DNA of 64,000 bases from Mogibacterium kristiansenii (GCF_009695905.1 NZ_VUNA01000006.1:1-64000); one strand, 5' to 3'; positions 22,243 through 31,450 are shown, numbered from the stretch's first letter. The notes: generated from the sequence alone by a model not told the origin. Program-made: numbers and translations.

Positions 22243-23605
22243 GGAGCACCTTTTCGTACATCTTCTTGTACGGCTGATACCGCATCGGCAGATCCGGCCG
22301 TGTTTTCTTATCCACAATTCCCTTGTAGTGGGAGAAGGTATCGAATCCCCACTTGCCGTGGTAGTTTCCGATTCCGCTGTCGCCCACGCCGCCGAAGCCC
22401 AACTTGTTGGACGCGATGTGGATGATGGTGTCGTTCACGCAGCCGCCTCCGAATCGGCATCGGGACAGGAAGTACTCCGCCACTTTCTTTTTGCCGGTAA
22501 AAACATACAGCGCCAGTGGATGAGGCAGCCGATTCAGCGTCTGTACCGCTTCCTCCGTGCTGCGGTAGGTGAGAATCGGAAGAATCGGTCCGAAAATCTC
22601 TTCTCCCATCACCGGATCGGTCCATTCCACCGAATCCATGATGGTAGGTTCTATCTGCAGGGTTTCCGGATCGGAACCACCGCCCAGAATTACTTTCTCC
22701 GGATCCATCAGTCCGTTCAAACGCCGGAAATGCTTCTCGTTGACGATCTTTCCGTAGTCCGGATTCAGCAGTGCATTCGGCGAATACTGCCGGATGGTCT
22801 CCGCCTTTAGAGCTTCCGCCAATTCTTCTCGAACATCCTCGTGGCAATAGATGTAATCCGGTGCGATGCAGGTCTGACCGCAGTTCAGGAATTTGCCGAA
22901 TACGATTCGGCGCGCCGCCAGCTTAATGTTGGCCGTCTTGTCGACGATGCATGGACTCTTCCCGCCCAGCTCCAAGGCAAATGGGGTCAGGTGCTCTGCC
23001 GACTTCTGCATCACCAGCTGTCCCACACTCTTGCTTCCGGTAAAAAAGATAAAATCAAATTTCTCATCCAAAAGATACTGATTCTCCTTCCGTCCGCCGG
23101 TCACCACCGCAACGTATTCTTCCGGAAAGCAAACTTTAATGATATTCCGGATCACGGATCCGGTCTCCGGAGAGTAGGCGCTCGGCTTCACCATCGCCGT
23201 ATTGCCCGCTGCAATCGCATCAATCAGCGGTTCCATGGTAAGGAGGAACGGATAGTTCCACGGGCTCATAATCAGCACCGTTCCCAGCGGAGACGGCTTC
23301 ACAAAGCTGCGAGAACGAAACTGTGCCAGCGGCGTCCGCACGTTCTTCTCCTTGGCAAAGTGCCGCACATTCCGAATCATGTAGGAAATCTCGTCGTACA
23401 CCATGCCGATTTCACACATAAAGCTCTCGTAGGAGCCCTTTCCCAAATCTGCCTTTAACGCCCGGCAGATGGCATCCTCGTACCGACGAATCCCCGCCCG
23501 AAGAGTTTTCAGCGCGGAAATTCGATGTCCCACGTCCAGCGTGGTGCCGGTAAGAAAATATTGATTCTGCAGATCTCGAATTCGAATTATTTCTGAGCGA
23601 TCCAT
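22226..23605 (-). CDS. aldehyde dehydrogenase (class 3 / YwdH-like)
   Basis: The 459-residue NAD(P)-dependent enzyme oxidises aldehydes to carboxylates. Motifs in order are MSPWNYPFLLTMEPL (cofactor fold), MVKPSAYSP, FFTGSKSVGQ, the general-base Glu in ALELGGKSPCIV, the nucleophilic Cys in NCGQTCIAPDY, then GEEIFGPILP and GFGGVGDSGIG. A membrane-proximal C-terminal tail (KKMYEKVLHVLFR) is typical of class 3 and fatty-aldehyde enzymes. AAAGAGGGA precedes the ATG at 23605. A longer in-frame start lies in the promoter region of the divergent mnmA and is not used. It could detoxify aldehydes made by fermentative metabolism, which is inference. Confidence 0.9.
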   Translation of the reverse strand: MDRSEIIRIRDLQNQYFLTGTTLDVGHRISALKTLRAGIRRYEDAICRALKADLGKGSYESFMCEIGMVYDEISYMIRNVRHFAKEKNVRTPLAQFRSRSFVKPSPLGTVLIMSPWNYPFLLTMEPLIDAIAAGNTAMVKPSAYSPETGSVIRNIIKVCFPEEYVAVVTGGRKENQYLLDEKFDFIFFTGSKSVGQLVMQKSAEHLTPFALELGGKSPCIVDKTANIKLAARRIVFGKFLNCGQTCIAPDYIYCHEDVREELAEALKAETIRQYSPNALLNPDYGKIVNEKHFRRLNGLMDPEKVILGGGSDPETLQIEPTIMDSVEWTDPVMGEEIFGPILPILTYRSTEEAVQTLNRLPHPLALYVFTGKKKVAEYFLSRCRFGGGCVNDTIIHIASNKLGFGGVGDSGIGNYHGKWGFDTFSHYKGIVDKKTRPDLPMRYQPYKKMYEKVLHVLFR

Positions 23606-23715
23606 AGCTTCCCTCTTTCCCTGCATCTCGGAACGATTTTCTCTTCCGGTTGCAAAATGCCTACCAAAGTGGTATCTTATAAAAATAATATATAAATCAT
23701 TGTACCATGAATCTG

Positions 23716-23724
23716 TGATATAAT
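23716..23724 (+). promoter_or_regulatory. extended -10 promoter of mnmA
   Basis: TGATATAAT, a consensus extended -10, lies 30 bases before the start codon. A TTGTAC at 23700 is too close to serve as a normal -35. Confidence 0.6.
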
Positions 23725-23753
23725 GAACGAAAAGTAACAAACGGAGGAATTCA

Positions 23754-24827
23754 ATGTCTGAAAAAGTTCTCGTGGCCATGAGCGGCGGTGTGGACAGCAG
23801 TGTTGCGGCTTACCTGATTCGGGAAGCCGGATACGAAGCCACCGGCGTCACCATGCGCCTTTATGATAATGAAACCATCGGTATCAGCAGCGCCAAGACC
23901 TGCTGCAGCCTGGACAGCATTAACGATGCGGTCAGCGTGGCCAATCGGTTAGGCATCTATTTTCTGGTGTACGATTTCCGAGAGGAGTTCAAGAAGGAAG
24001 TCATCCAGCGCTTCATCGACTCCTACGAACAGGGAATTACCCCGAATCCCTGCGTGGAATGCAACCGTTACCTCAAATTCGACCACCTGTACACCGCCGG
24101 AAAAGAAATCGATCAGGACTACATCGCTACCGGTCACTATGCCATCATCGAACAGGACCGGGGAACCGGGCGATATCTCCTGAAGAAATCCGCCGACCTG
24201 AGCAAGGATCAGAGCTACGTGCTCTATTCCCTGACCCAGGATCAGCTCTCCCGCACCCTGTTTCCGCTGGGAGGCCTCCACAAGACGGAAACCCGCCGAA
24301 TCGCCGAAGAGCAGGGCTTCATCAACGCCGAAAAACGGGACAGCCAGGACATCTGCTTTATCCCGGATGGGGATTACGCCGGCTTTATCGAGAAGTACAC
24401 CGGCCGAACCTACCCTTCCGGTTATTTCACCGACCGGGAAGGAAATATTCTGGGCGAGCACCGGGGCATCATCCACTACACCATCGGACAGCGAAAGGGC
24501 TTAGGTCTCGCCCTGAAGAAACCGATGTATGTGCAGGAGCTGGATATGGAGCGCAACCGGGTCATCCTGGGAGACAACGCGGATCTCTTTACTCGGGAAT
24601 TCGACGCCAAGGACTTCAACTGGATTGCCACGGATACCCCGGCCTCTGACATTCGGGCCAAAGCCCGAATTCGCTACAAGCACAAAGAGGCGGATGCCAC
24701 CATCGTCCCAACGGGACCGGATACCGTCCATGTAATTTTCGACGAACCCCAGCGAGCCATCACCCGGGGCCAGTCGGTCGTTCTATACGACGGCGACTAC
24801 GTCATCGGCGGCGGAACCATCTGCTAG
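23754..24827 (+). CDS. mnmA: tRNA-specific 2-thiouridylase MnmA
   Basis: This 357-residue enzyme puts sulfur on the wobble uridine of tRNA-Lys, Glu and Gln with ATP and a persulfide donor. The PP-loop VAMSGGVDSSVAAYLI is at residues 7-22. The first catalytic Cys lies in TPNPCVECNRYLKF and the second in DSQDICFIPDGDY. HYTIGQRKGLGL follows, with a C-terminal OB-like domain. Ribosome binding site ACGGAGGAAT. Single gene with its own promoter, divergent from the aldehyde dehydrogenase, ended by a bidirectional terminator shared with the WYL regulator. Confidence 0.95.
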   Translation: MSEKVLVAMSGGVDSSVAAYLIREAGYEATGVTMRLYDNETIGISSAKTCCSLDSINDAVSVANRLGIYFLVYDFREEFKKEVIQRFIDSYEQGITPNPCVECNRYLKFDHLYTAGKEIDQDYIATGHYAIIEQDRGTGRYLLKKSADLSKDQSYVLYSLTQDQLSRTLFPLGGLHKTETRRIAEEQGFINAEKRDSQDICFIPDGDYAGFIEKYTGRTYPSGYFTDREGNILGEHRGIIHYTIGQRKGLGLALKKPMYVQELDMERNRVILGDNADLFTREFDAKDFNWIATDTPASDIRAKARIRYKHKEADATIVPTGPDTVHVIFDEPQRAITRGQSVVLYDGDYVIGGGTIC

Positions 24828-24849
24828 AACCGATTCTGTTTTTACAGAA

Positions 24850-24908
24850 AATCAAAAACAGGAGCGACTTTGCCGGAATCTTCCGGAAGTCACTCCTGTT
24901 TTTTGATT
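24850..24908. terminator. bidirectional terminator between mnmA and the WYL regulator
   Basis: AATCAAAAACAGGAG (24850-24864) is mirrored by CTCCTGTTTTTTGATT (from 24893), with inner GACTT/AAGTC and GGAA/TTCC pairs. T-runs are present on both strands. Confidence 0.88.
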
Positions 24909-25893
24909 ATCCTTTTAACACTTTTTGTGCCATCTCCATGTATTCGTCTCGGACGACGGACGGGGAAATAATCCGGATTTTTCCGGCGAAACGGAAAATC
25001 CAGGAAAAGAAGTTGGGACTGACGGATACCTCCATCGTGGCGAGGAAGTGTTTTTCATCCGTTACCCGCGTGTGTACATCCTCCCCGAAATGGTCGATGA
25101 CGTACTTCATCACCTCGTTCTCGCATTCCAGGGTCACAATCTGAAGCTCTCCCCGGTACATCTCGAACACCTTCTGGCAATAATCCTCCGGATCCCAGCC
25201 CATAGGCTTCTTGGCCGCCGGAAGATCGGCGATTTCCACATTGGTCATCCGATCCACCCGGAAAGAGGAAATGTTCAAGTGCTTGTCCGACCAGCCAATC
25301 ACGTAATAGAAATCATCGTTCCAAAACAAGGTGTATGGGCTTAGACGATAGAGTTCTCCATTTCCCCGGAGCACCTTCTCCTTCTCCGCGTTGTACTCAA
25401 AGTAGTTAAAACGAATCATCTTCTCCCGGCTGATGGCATCGTTAATCAGCTCGATGATATAGTAGATATTCTCGTTCAGCGCCTTCACGCGGCTTCCGAA
25501 GATGAGATGCCGCTGCAGCTCGTTTCGCTGGTTCTCGCTCAAGAATCGATTCAGCTTCTCGATAAGCTGCTGGCTTTTCTTCGGTGTTATGAAGCGAGAA
25601 GAGGACACCGCATCCACCAAAAGCTTCAGTTCCGGAAGCTCGAACTCCCGCGAACCCCAGAAGTATCGATTCGGCTTGCTCTTGATTTCAATAATATCAT
25701 AAGCAGAGTCCTCACCGGTCAGGAATTCCATATCCGTCTTCAAGGTCTTCCGATTGGTTCCAACCCCCTGCTCCTCCAGATAATCCAACAAATCATAGGT
25801 GGATGCGGGATGCTGTTCATCCGTATTCAGATATAGGTATCGCAACAGAACGATAATTCGTTTCCGCGTGCTGCAATTCGTTAAGTCACCCAT
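24907..25893 (-). CDS. WYL-domain transcriptional regulator
   Basis: The 328-residue protein has an N-terminal winged helix-turn-helix (about 5-65, STRKRIIVLLRYLYLNTDE, then GTNRKTLKTDMEFL). A WYL ligand-sensing domain (about 135-215) includes IRFNYFEYN, YRLSPYTLFWNDDFYYVIGW and ISSFRVDRM. A WCX C-terminal extension ends the protein. The family senses nucleotides or nucleic-acid ligands and often controls stress or DNA-related functions. I take the ATG at 25893, with GGGAGGTG six bases upstream, over an in-frame ATG seven codons earlier. It follows the patB-like gene by about 20 bases and shares its transcript. Confidence 0.88.
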   Translation of the reverse strand: MGDLTNCSTRKRIIVLLRYLYLNTDEQHPASTYDLLDYLEEQGVGTNRKTLKTDMEFLTGEDSAYDIIEIKSKPNRYFWGSREFELPELKLLVDAVSSSRFITPKKSQQLIEKLNRFLSENQRNELQRHLIFGSRVKALNENIYYIIELINDAISREKMIRFNYFEYNAEKEKVLRGNGELYRLSPYTLFWNDDFYYVIGWSDKHLNISSFRVDRMTNVEIADLPAAKKPMGWDPEDYCQKVFEMYRGELQIVTLECENEVMKYVIDHFGEDVHTRVTDEKHFLATMEVSVSPNFFSWIFRFAGKIRIISPSVVRDEYMEMAQKVLKG

Positions 25894-25913
25894 CGGCCAC
25901 ACCTCCCGATTCA

Positions 25914-27089
25914 TTAAAGGGTATTAATACGATCCAGTCTGGCAACAATCTGACGAACATTGTCCGGGGAGGTGGCCAGGTTCACGCGGATAAAGTTTTC
26001 GTACTTATTCCGGCCGAACCACTCTCCGAAATCCACTGCCAGGTTGCACACATCCCGAATCGTTCGCTCCGTATCCCGTTCCGACAGATAGGCACTTAAG
26101 TCCACCCATGCCAGATAGGTCCCCTCGAGCGGGGACACCACTGCTTCCGGAAGCTTCTGTTTCAACCCTTTCACCAGAATCTGATAGTTTCCGTATATTA
26201 ACCGGATTGCCTGCTCCAGCCACTCTTTTCCGCCCCGGAATGCCGCCTCGTAAGCGACGTATCCGAAGCTGCTTCCGCTCTGCGTCTTGATTCTCCGCGT
26301 CATGGCATCATATTTTGCCCGGAGGGCGTCGTTCGGAATAATCGCCATGGCGTTCTGGCAGCTGGCCAGGTTAAACGTCTTAGATGCAGAAGTCAGCGTA
26401 ATCAGAATGCTGTCATAATCTCCGGCAGTGGCAGCGGTAATCTGCCGGTGTCCCGGCATAATTAAATCGTGGTGAATCTCATCCGCAATAACGTAGACCC
26501 CATTCCGCCGGCACACATCCAGCAAATCCCGAAGCTCCTCCTCGCGCCATACTCGGCCCACCGGATTGTGCGGGGAGCAAAGGATGAACAGCTTCACGTC
26601 CTTCTTCTGCACCATTGCCTCGAAGCTCTCCAGATCCATGGTGTAGTATCCGTTTTCATCTTTCACCAGCGGAACATCCACCAGTGTGCGGGACGTGTCC
26701 CGAATAGCATTGGCGAAAGGATAATATACCGGTGACATCAGTGCGACGCTGTCTTCAATCTCCGTCAGCATCTGAATAATCCAGTAAATAGCCGGAACCA
26801 CACCCGGAGAATATCGAATCCACAACGGATTGATTTCATACCCATGCCGTTCTTTCATCCATTGGATAAAAGAATCGGTGAAAGACTCCGGAATCGAATA
26901 GTACCCGTAAACGTTATAGTTCACGTATTCCGTCAATGCCTCCCGAACGCATTCCGGTGCCTCGATATCCATATCTGCCACCCACGCCGGGAGCAAATCC
27001 GTGCGACCAAATTTTTCCTCCAAATCATCCCACTTTACGCTATTTGTATTTCTTCGGTCCTTATATTTCAAAAGACTGTATCTTTCCAT
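25914..27089 (-). CDS. patB: PatB/MalY-type PLP C-S lyase (cystathionine beta-lyase-like aminotransferase)
   Basis: This 391-residue fold-type I PLP enzyme cleaves C-S bonds of cystathionine or cysteine conjugates, giving pyruvate, ammonia and a thiol. Motifs include LPAWVADMDIEAP, YGYYSIPESF, FILCSPHNPVGRVW, YVIADEIHHDLIMPG (the PLP Asp) and the Schiff-base Lys in TLTSASKTFNLAS. EGTYLAWVDLS and the substrate Arg in FIRVNLATSP lie near the C-terminus. It stands directly downstream of a YheO/DauR-like regulator, which is the probable controller, and upstream of the WYL gene. The symbol reflects family rather than proven substrate. Confidence 0.88.
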   Translation of the reverse strand: MERYSLLKYKDRRNTNSVKWDDLEEKFGRTDLLPAWVADMDIEAPECVREALTEYVNYNVYGYYSIPESFTDSFIQWMKERHGYEINPLWIRYSPGVVPAIYWIIQMLTEIEDSVALMSPVYYPFANAIRDTSRTLVDVPLVKDENGYYTMDLESFEAMVQKKDVKLFILCSPHNPVGRVWREEELRDLLDVCRRNGVYVIADEIHHDLIMPGHRQITAATAGDYDSILITLTSASKTFNLASCQNAMAIIPNDALRAKYDAMTRRIKTQSGSSFGYVAYEAAFRGGKEWLEQAIRLIYGNYQILVKGLKQKLPEAVVSPLEGTYLAWVDLSAYLSERDTERTIRDVCNLAVDFGEWFGRNKYENFIRVNLATSPDNVRQIVARLDRINTL

Positions 27090-27102
27090 TCTCTCCTCCT
27101 GA

Positions 27103-27774
27103 TTACTTTACCTTAAGCCGTTCGATTGGTTCCAATTCATCGTCATTTCGAAGATCCCGCAGGTAATTGTATAGTGTTGCCTGAGATACGGAAATCACTT
27201 TGCATACATAAGGAATCGCATCTTTCACGTCAAATACGCCCTGAATTCTCAGCCGGCGAATCAATTCCATCTTTCCTTCTTTCGTGGTCAATTCCACCGG
27301 ATTCATGGCCTCAGCCGAACGACGGATGACATCCTGCGTCATCTTCTGGATGTAATCTTCTTCTCCCAGCATGTTCTCCTGTTCACCCTCATGCAGATTC
27401 ACGCGAACCATATTTCCCAGATATTGAAGAATTCCATCGATGGTGGAGGTATCCTGATTCACGCAAAGCATGGCTGCCACATCTCCGTTTTCATCTCGGA
27501 ACAGCATATGAGAAGCTCTCAGCTTCTTTCCTTTTCCGGTATGGCTTTCAAATCCCACCAGATGATCGTCCTCATCGGACAATTTCTCGATGGATTGGCC
27601 CACGCCTTCATCCAGAGGGCATCCTGCCTTTCGGCCGGTCACATACCCATTTGCAACATAACTGAGTTTCATTTCTTGCAAATCATGAACCGCAACTTCA
27701 GTATCGCTTCCCATTATCTTGGAAAGACCTTTTGCGATATTGGACAGCATATTAATTCGTTCTTCCTGTGTCAT
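27103..27774 (-). CDS. YheO/DauR-like transcriptional regulator (PAS-like + HTH)
   Basis: The 223-residue protein has an N-terminal YheO-like PAS domain (about 8-120) with AVHDLQEMKLSYVANGYVTGR, GKGKKLRASHMLFRD and MLCVNQD. The C-terminal DauR-type helix-turn-helix (about 165-215) has RLRIQGVFDVKDAIPYVCKV and VSQATLYNYLRDLR. Relatives respond to amino-acid ligands such as D-arginine. It lies just upstream of the patB-like gene in the same direction and is paralogous to the regulator at 35620-36285. An imperfect palindrome overlaps its promoter, suggesting autoregulation. Confidence 0.88.
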   Translation of the reverse strand: MTQEERINMLSNIAKGLSKIMGSDTEVAVHDLQEMKLSYVANGYVTGRKAGCPLDEGVGQSIEKLSDEDDHLVGFESHTGKGKKLRASHMLFRDENGDVAAMLCVNQDTSTIDGILQYLGNMVRVNLHEGEQENMLGEEDYIQKMTQDVIRRSAEAMNPVELTTKEGKMELIRRLRIQGVFDVKDAIPYVCKVISVSQATLYNYLRDLRNDDELEPIERLKVK

Positions 27775-27819
27775 ATCATTTACCTTTCCTCTTCACTAGC
27801 CGTTGCAATCTGTAAATAA

Positions 27820-27863
27820 ATTATAACACATAAACAAAAACTTTGTTCGAATTATTAACGAAC
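27820..27863 (-). promoter_or_regulatory. promoter and possible operator of the YheO-like gene
   Basis: A TATAAT on the minus strand (27825-27820) and, at the -35 position, a near-palindrome GTTCG-AATTATTAA-CGAAC (27845-27863). The palindrome is a candidate autoregulatory site. Confidence 0.4.
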
Positions 27864-27890
27864 TTTTCATCACATAATCTTTATCTCCAC

Positions 27891-27920
27891 AAAAAAATGA
27901 CGTCCCTGTCGGAACGCCAT
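27891..27920 (-). terminator. terminator of the small membrane protein gene
   Basis: On the minus strand ATGGCGTTCC pairs with GGGACGTCAT (using G-U pairs) across GACA, followed by seven T. Confidence 0.65.
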
Positions 27921-27939
27921 CCTTATTCACATAATTCTG

Positions 27940-28287
27940 CTAATCGTCGTCTCGAGTCACTTCCACATCGTCCACATCCACGGCATTTGTCTCGTAGACC
28001 TGTTCCATCCGATTCGGATCATCCGTACCCTCCGAATAATCCACATCCTCTTCCGGGTAACTTCTGTTTCCGGAATTGCCATATGTTCGGCTTCTCTCAT
28101 ACTCCGGCTCGTATTCATCTTTATGATTTCGCTTGTACAGGTATTTCTGCACCGCAGAAATCAGTGCGACAATGCCCACCACAATCCAAAATACCGGTGT
28201 GAACAGAAGCCGCAGAAAAACGCCCATCGTAAAGAGGACCAGCAGCAGCAAAATGAAACAGCCAAAATTATTATTTCTGTAATACAT
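27940..28287 (-). CDS. small membrane protein with acidic tail, unknown function
   Basis: The 115-residue product has an Asn-rich start (MYYRNNNFGC) and two adjacent hydrophobic helices (about 10-28 and 31-48). A positive stretch (YLYKRNHKDE) is followed by a strongly acidic, low-complexity C-terminal half ending VTRDDD. This suggests a small two-helix membrane protein with a cytoplasmic acidic tail. No family recognised. It follows the TetR gene by 28 bases on the same strand, so it may be a target or partner of that regulator. Confidence 0.65.
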   Translation of the reverse strand: MYYRNNNFGCFILLLLVLFTMGVFLRLLFTPVFWIVVGIVALISAVQKYLYKRNHKDEYEPEYERSRTYGNSGNRSYPEEDVDYSEGTDDPNRMEQVYETNAVDVDDVEVTRDDD

Positions 28288-28315
28288 AGTACTCCTTTAC
28301 CGGATGCACCTGCCG

Positions 28316-28909
28316 TTATTTCTTCCGGCACTGACCGAACAGCAGAGGCATCATCTTCTTGCTGTATTCTCCCAGAGAATATTCTCCATTATTCATACAC
28401 CAATCGGTTACCAGCGCACGCTCACAGATTCCGTACAGCTTCACCATTTCCGTGACGGTCAAGTCGTCCCGCAGTTCCCCGTTCTTCTGACCTTCATCGA
28501 TAATGCGATTCAGAATTGAAAAGTAGAATCGATTCTTGTCCAGCAAGTTGGAGGCGTCCTCCTTCGTCAGCTGAGCCGCATACTGATTCGCAATCAATCT
28601 GTAGTCGAAGTTCTCTCCGATATAGGTATGAATTCTATAATTTAAGTACATCAATTTCTCAAAGGAATCCAAATCCGCCGGCATCTGTTCTTCCACATTT
28701 CTGTACTCTTCATCAAATATAACAGATAACGTGTTCAGTAATGTGTCTTTACTGCGAAAATAATAATAAAAAGTACCCTTAGATATTCCGGCACTCATAA
28801 TGATATCGTTCAGCGTTGTTTTTTCGAATCCCTTCTGAGAAAACAAGTTCCAAGATTTGCGGATGATTCGTTCTTTGATATTTTCTTCTTTTTCCATTTC
28901 GTTCTCCAT
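28316..28909 (-). CDS. TetR family transcriptional regulator
   Basis: The 197-residue one-component regulator has an N-terminal TetR helix-turn-helix (about 12-58) containing RIIRKSWNLFSQKGFEKTTL, IIMSAGISKGTFYYYFRSKD and LLNTL. The C-terminal ligand-binding helical domain is divergent. A palindrome in its own promoter region (28945-28966) is the likely operator. The only same-strand neighbour downstream is the small acidic-tail membrane protein, a candidate regulated gene. Ligand unknown. Confidence 0.9.
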   Translation of the reverse strand: MENEMEKEENIKERIIRKSWNLFSQKGFEKTTLNDIIMSAGISKGTFYYYFRSKDTLLNTLSVIFDEEYRNVEEQMPADLDSFEKLMYLNYRIHTYIGENFDYRLIANQYAAQLTKEDASNLLDKNRFYFSILNRIIDEGQKNGELRDDLTVTEMVKLYGICERALVTDWCMNNGEYSLGEYSKKMMPLLFGQCRKK

Positions 28910-28944
28910 GATTTTGGCAGTGAGTCCTTTCGCACGGCCATTTT

Positions 28945-28966
28945 AACTATGTTCTATAACATAGTT
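28945..28966. promoter_or_regulatory. probable TetR operator
   Basis: AACTATGTT (28945-28953), CTAT, then AACATAGTT (28958-28966) form a perfect 22-bp palindrome 36 bases upstream of the TetR start. It overlaps AT-rich promoter-like sequence, as usual for autoregulated TetR genes. Confidence 0.7.
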
Positions 28967-29008
28967 TAATCGTTTTTATTATAACAGAATTCCAAATATT
29001 TTCAATAC

Positions 29009-29042
29009 CAAAAGGGCCGCCGCATTCCTACAGCAGCCCTTT
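29009..29042 (-). terminator. terminator of the arg operon
   Basis: On the minus strand AAAGGGCTGCTG pairs with the downstream CGGCGGCCCTTTT across a short loop, 30 bases past argF. Confidence 0.75.
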
Positions 29043-29072
29043 CGAAAAAGAGTAAATGTTATATGACGGCAA

Positions 29073-30065
29073 CTAGATTACCGCTGCCATAATTGCTTTA
29101 ATGGTGTGCATGCGATTTTCCGCTTCTTGGAAAACGATGGACTGCGGACCTTCAAAGACTTCCTCGGTCACTTCCAGCGAATCGATTCCGTATTTTTTGC
29201 AAACTTCTTTTCCCACCTGTGTATCGGTGTTGTGATATGCCGGAAGACAGTGCATGAAGACACAATCCGGTCCCGCCGCATCCATCAGATCCTGTGTCAC
29301 ACGATACGGATACAAATCCTTGAAACGGTAGTTCCACTTCTCCTCCGGTTCGCCCATGGACACCCATACGTCGGTGTAAATGACATCCGCATTCTTGACC
29401 GCATCCATCGGATTCGCATTCATCTCGATGATTGCCCCGGTTTCCTTGGCGATTTCCCGGCACCGATCGATCAGCGGCTGTGGCGGATAATATTCATCCG
29501 GCGCACATGCCACGAAATGAAGTCCCATCTTCGCGCAACCAATCATCAGAGAATCGCCCATGTTGTAACCGGCATCGCCCATGTACACCAGCTTGATGCC
29601 CTTCAGCTTGCCGAAATGCTCTTCGATTGTGAGAAAATCCGCCAGAATCTGCGTTGGATGATACTCGTTGGTCAAGCCGTTGATTACCGGAACTTTGGAA
29701 TACTTCGCCAGGGTTTCCACGCGGCTCTGTTCGAATCCGCGGTACTCAATGGCATCGAACATTCCCGCCAGAACCCGAGCGGTGTCTGCCAAAGTTTCTT
29801 TTACACCAATCTGGGATCCGCTGGCCAGATACGTACTTCCCATTCCGAGATCGCTGGCCGCCACCTCAAAGGAACAACGGGTACGGGTACTGCTCTTCTC
29901 GAAGATCAGTGCAATGTTTTTTCCCTCATGTGTCTTATGGAGTTTTCCGCCCTTCTTCTCTGCTTTCAATTCCGCAGAGAAATCCAGCAGATACTGAATC
30001 TCCTCAGGCGTAAAATCCAGCAATGTCAGGAAATCCCTTCCTTTCAGATCAATACTCATTCCCAT
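29073..30065 (-). CDS. argF: ornithine carbamoyltransferase ArgF
   Basis: This 330-residue cytosolic enzyme condenses ornithine and carbamoyl phosphate to citrulline (or the reverse in the arginine deiminase pathway). The carbamoyl-phosphate motif STRTRCSFEVAASDLG is at about residues 58-73, HPTQILADF near 135 and MHCLPAYHNTDTQVG, the ornithine loop, near 272. A DVWVSMGEP loop precedes the last. It overlaps argH by 10 bases and is the last gene of argG-argH-argF, which supports biosynthetic use. No arginine deiminase or carbamate kinase gene is nearby. Confidence 0.95.
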   Translation of the reverse strand: MGMSIDLKGRDFLTLLDFTPEEIQYLLDFSAELKAEKKGGKLHKTHEGKNIALIFEKSSTRTRCSFEVAASDLGMGSTYLASGSQIGVKETLADTARVLAGMFDAIEYRGFEQSRVETLAKYSKVPVINGLTNEYHPTQILADFLTIEEHFGKLKGIKLVYMGDAGYNMGDSLMIGCAKMGLHFVACAPDEYYPPQPLIDRCREIAKETGAIIEMNANPMDAVKNADVIYTDVWVSMGEPEEKWNYRFKDLYPYRVTQDLMDAAGPDCVFMHCLPAYHNTDTQVGKEVCKKYGIDSLEVTEEVFEGPQSIVFQEAENRMHTIKAIMAAVI

Positions 30066-31450
30066 TCTCCCTTTTCTTCCTCTAGTATATTTCGAACTGC
30101 TTGAATCTGCGCTTCCACAGACTCCACGGAAGTCCCACCTTCCGAATTTCTTCTTTTTACGCAGTTGATTAAATCGATGGCATCGTACAGATCCTGCTCA
30201 AACATATCCGAGTACTTCCGATACTCTTCCAGCGGAAGGTTCTCCAATACCATTCCGCTCTTCACGCAGTCGGAAACGATGGTTCCGGTGATTTTGTACG
30301 CCTCACGGAACGGCATGCCCTTCTTGGTAAGGTAATCCGCCAAATCCGTCGCGTTGATAAATCCCTTCTGTGCCGCATGCATCATATTTTCTTCGTTGGC
30401 CTTCATTTCCCGAATCATCGGGGCGAATACCTGAAGGCATATTTTTGCCGTATCGATGGCATCGAACACCGGCTCTTTATCCTCCTGCATATCCTTATTG
30501 TATGCCAGCGGAATGCCCTTCAGCACGGTGAGCAGAGACATCAAATCGCCATACACTCTCCCGGTCTTCCCCCGGGCCAGCTCAGCCATATCCGGATTCT
30601 TTTTCTGCGGCATGATGGAGGAACCGGTGGTAAAGCTGTCGCTCAGCTCCACGAATTTGAATTCCCAGCTGGACCAGAGAACTACTTCTTCGGCCAGGCG
30701 AGAGAAGTGCATCATCAGAATGGATAATGCACTGAGCAGTTCCACGCTGTAATCCCGGTCGGAAACCCCATCCAAGCTGTTCAAACAGATGGAATCGAAT
30801 CCAAGACCTTTTGCTTCCATCCGGCGATCTGTCAGGTAAGTGGTACCTGCAAGAGCGCAGCATCCAATCGGGGATACGTTGGTCCGCTTATACACATCCT
30901 TCAGACGGTCCAAATCCCGCAGGTACATCATGGCATACGCCATCAGATGATGCCCGAAGGTAATCGGCTGGGCCCGCTGCAGGTGCGTATATCCCGGCAT
31001 CACGGTCTTCTTGTATTCCTCCGCCTTGTCGGTCAGCGCTTCCACCATTTCCAGCACCAGCTGCTGCAGATCTTCAATCTCTTCCTTTACATACATCCGA
31101 AGGTCCAGGGCCACCTGATCGTTTCGGCTCCTTGCGGTATGGAGCATCTTTCCTTCCGCTCCGATGCGTTCGGTCAGCGCCCCTTCTACGAACATGTGCA
31201 CATCCTCGGCGGTCAGATCCACCTCCAGCTTTCCGCTCTCCAAATCCTCCAGGATTCCTTCCAGACCTTCGATAATGTGATCCTTAGCCGCAGCCGGAAT
31301 GATGCCCTTTGCCGCCAACATTTCTGCATGCATTATCGATCCGGTAATGTCCTGTCTGTACAGTCTCTTATCGAAAGGAATCGACGCATTGAATTTATCG
31401 GCAATTTTGTTCAACTCTCCGGCAGTACGGCCGGCCCACATTTTCTTCAT
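30056..31450 (-). CDS. argH: argininosuccinate lyase ArgH
   Basis: The 464-residue member of the fumarase/aspartase superfamily splits argininosuccinate to arginine and fumarate. Conserved blocks are LHTARSRNDQVALDLRMYV, PGYTHLQRAQPITFGHH and the flexible signature loop with the catalytic Ser in TGSSIMPQKKNPDMAEL. It lies between argG (23 bases upstream) and argF (overlapping) in one operon. Usual length. Confidence 0.96.
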   Translation of the reverse strand: MKKMWAGRTAGELNKIADKFNASIPFDKRLYRQDITGSIMHAEMLAAKGIIPAAAKDHIIEGLEGILEDLESGKLEVDLTAEDVHMFVEGALTERIGAEGKMLHTARSRNDQVALDLRMYVKEEIEDLQQLVLEMVEALTDKAEEYKKTVMPGYTHLQRAQPITFGHHLMAYAMMYLRDLDRLKDVYKRTNVSPIGCCALAGTTYLTDRRMEAKGLGFDSICLNSLDGVSDRDYSVELLSALSILMMHFSRLAEEVVLWSSWEFKFVELSDSFTTGSSIMPQKKNPDMAELARGKTGRVYGDLMSLLTVLKGIPLAYNKDMQEDKEPVFDAIDTAKICLQVFAPMIREMKANEENMMHAAQKGFINATDLADYLTKKGMPFREAYKITGTIVSDCVKSGMVLENLPLEEYRKYSDMFEQDLYDAIDLINCVKRRNSEGGTSVESVEAQIQAVRNILEEEKGEWE

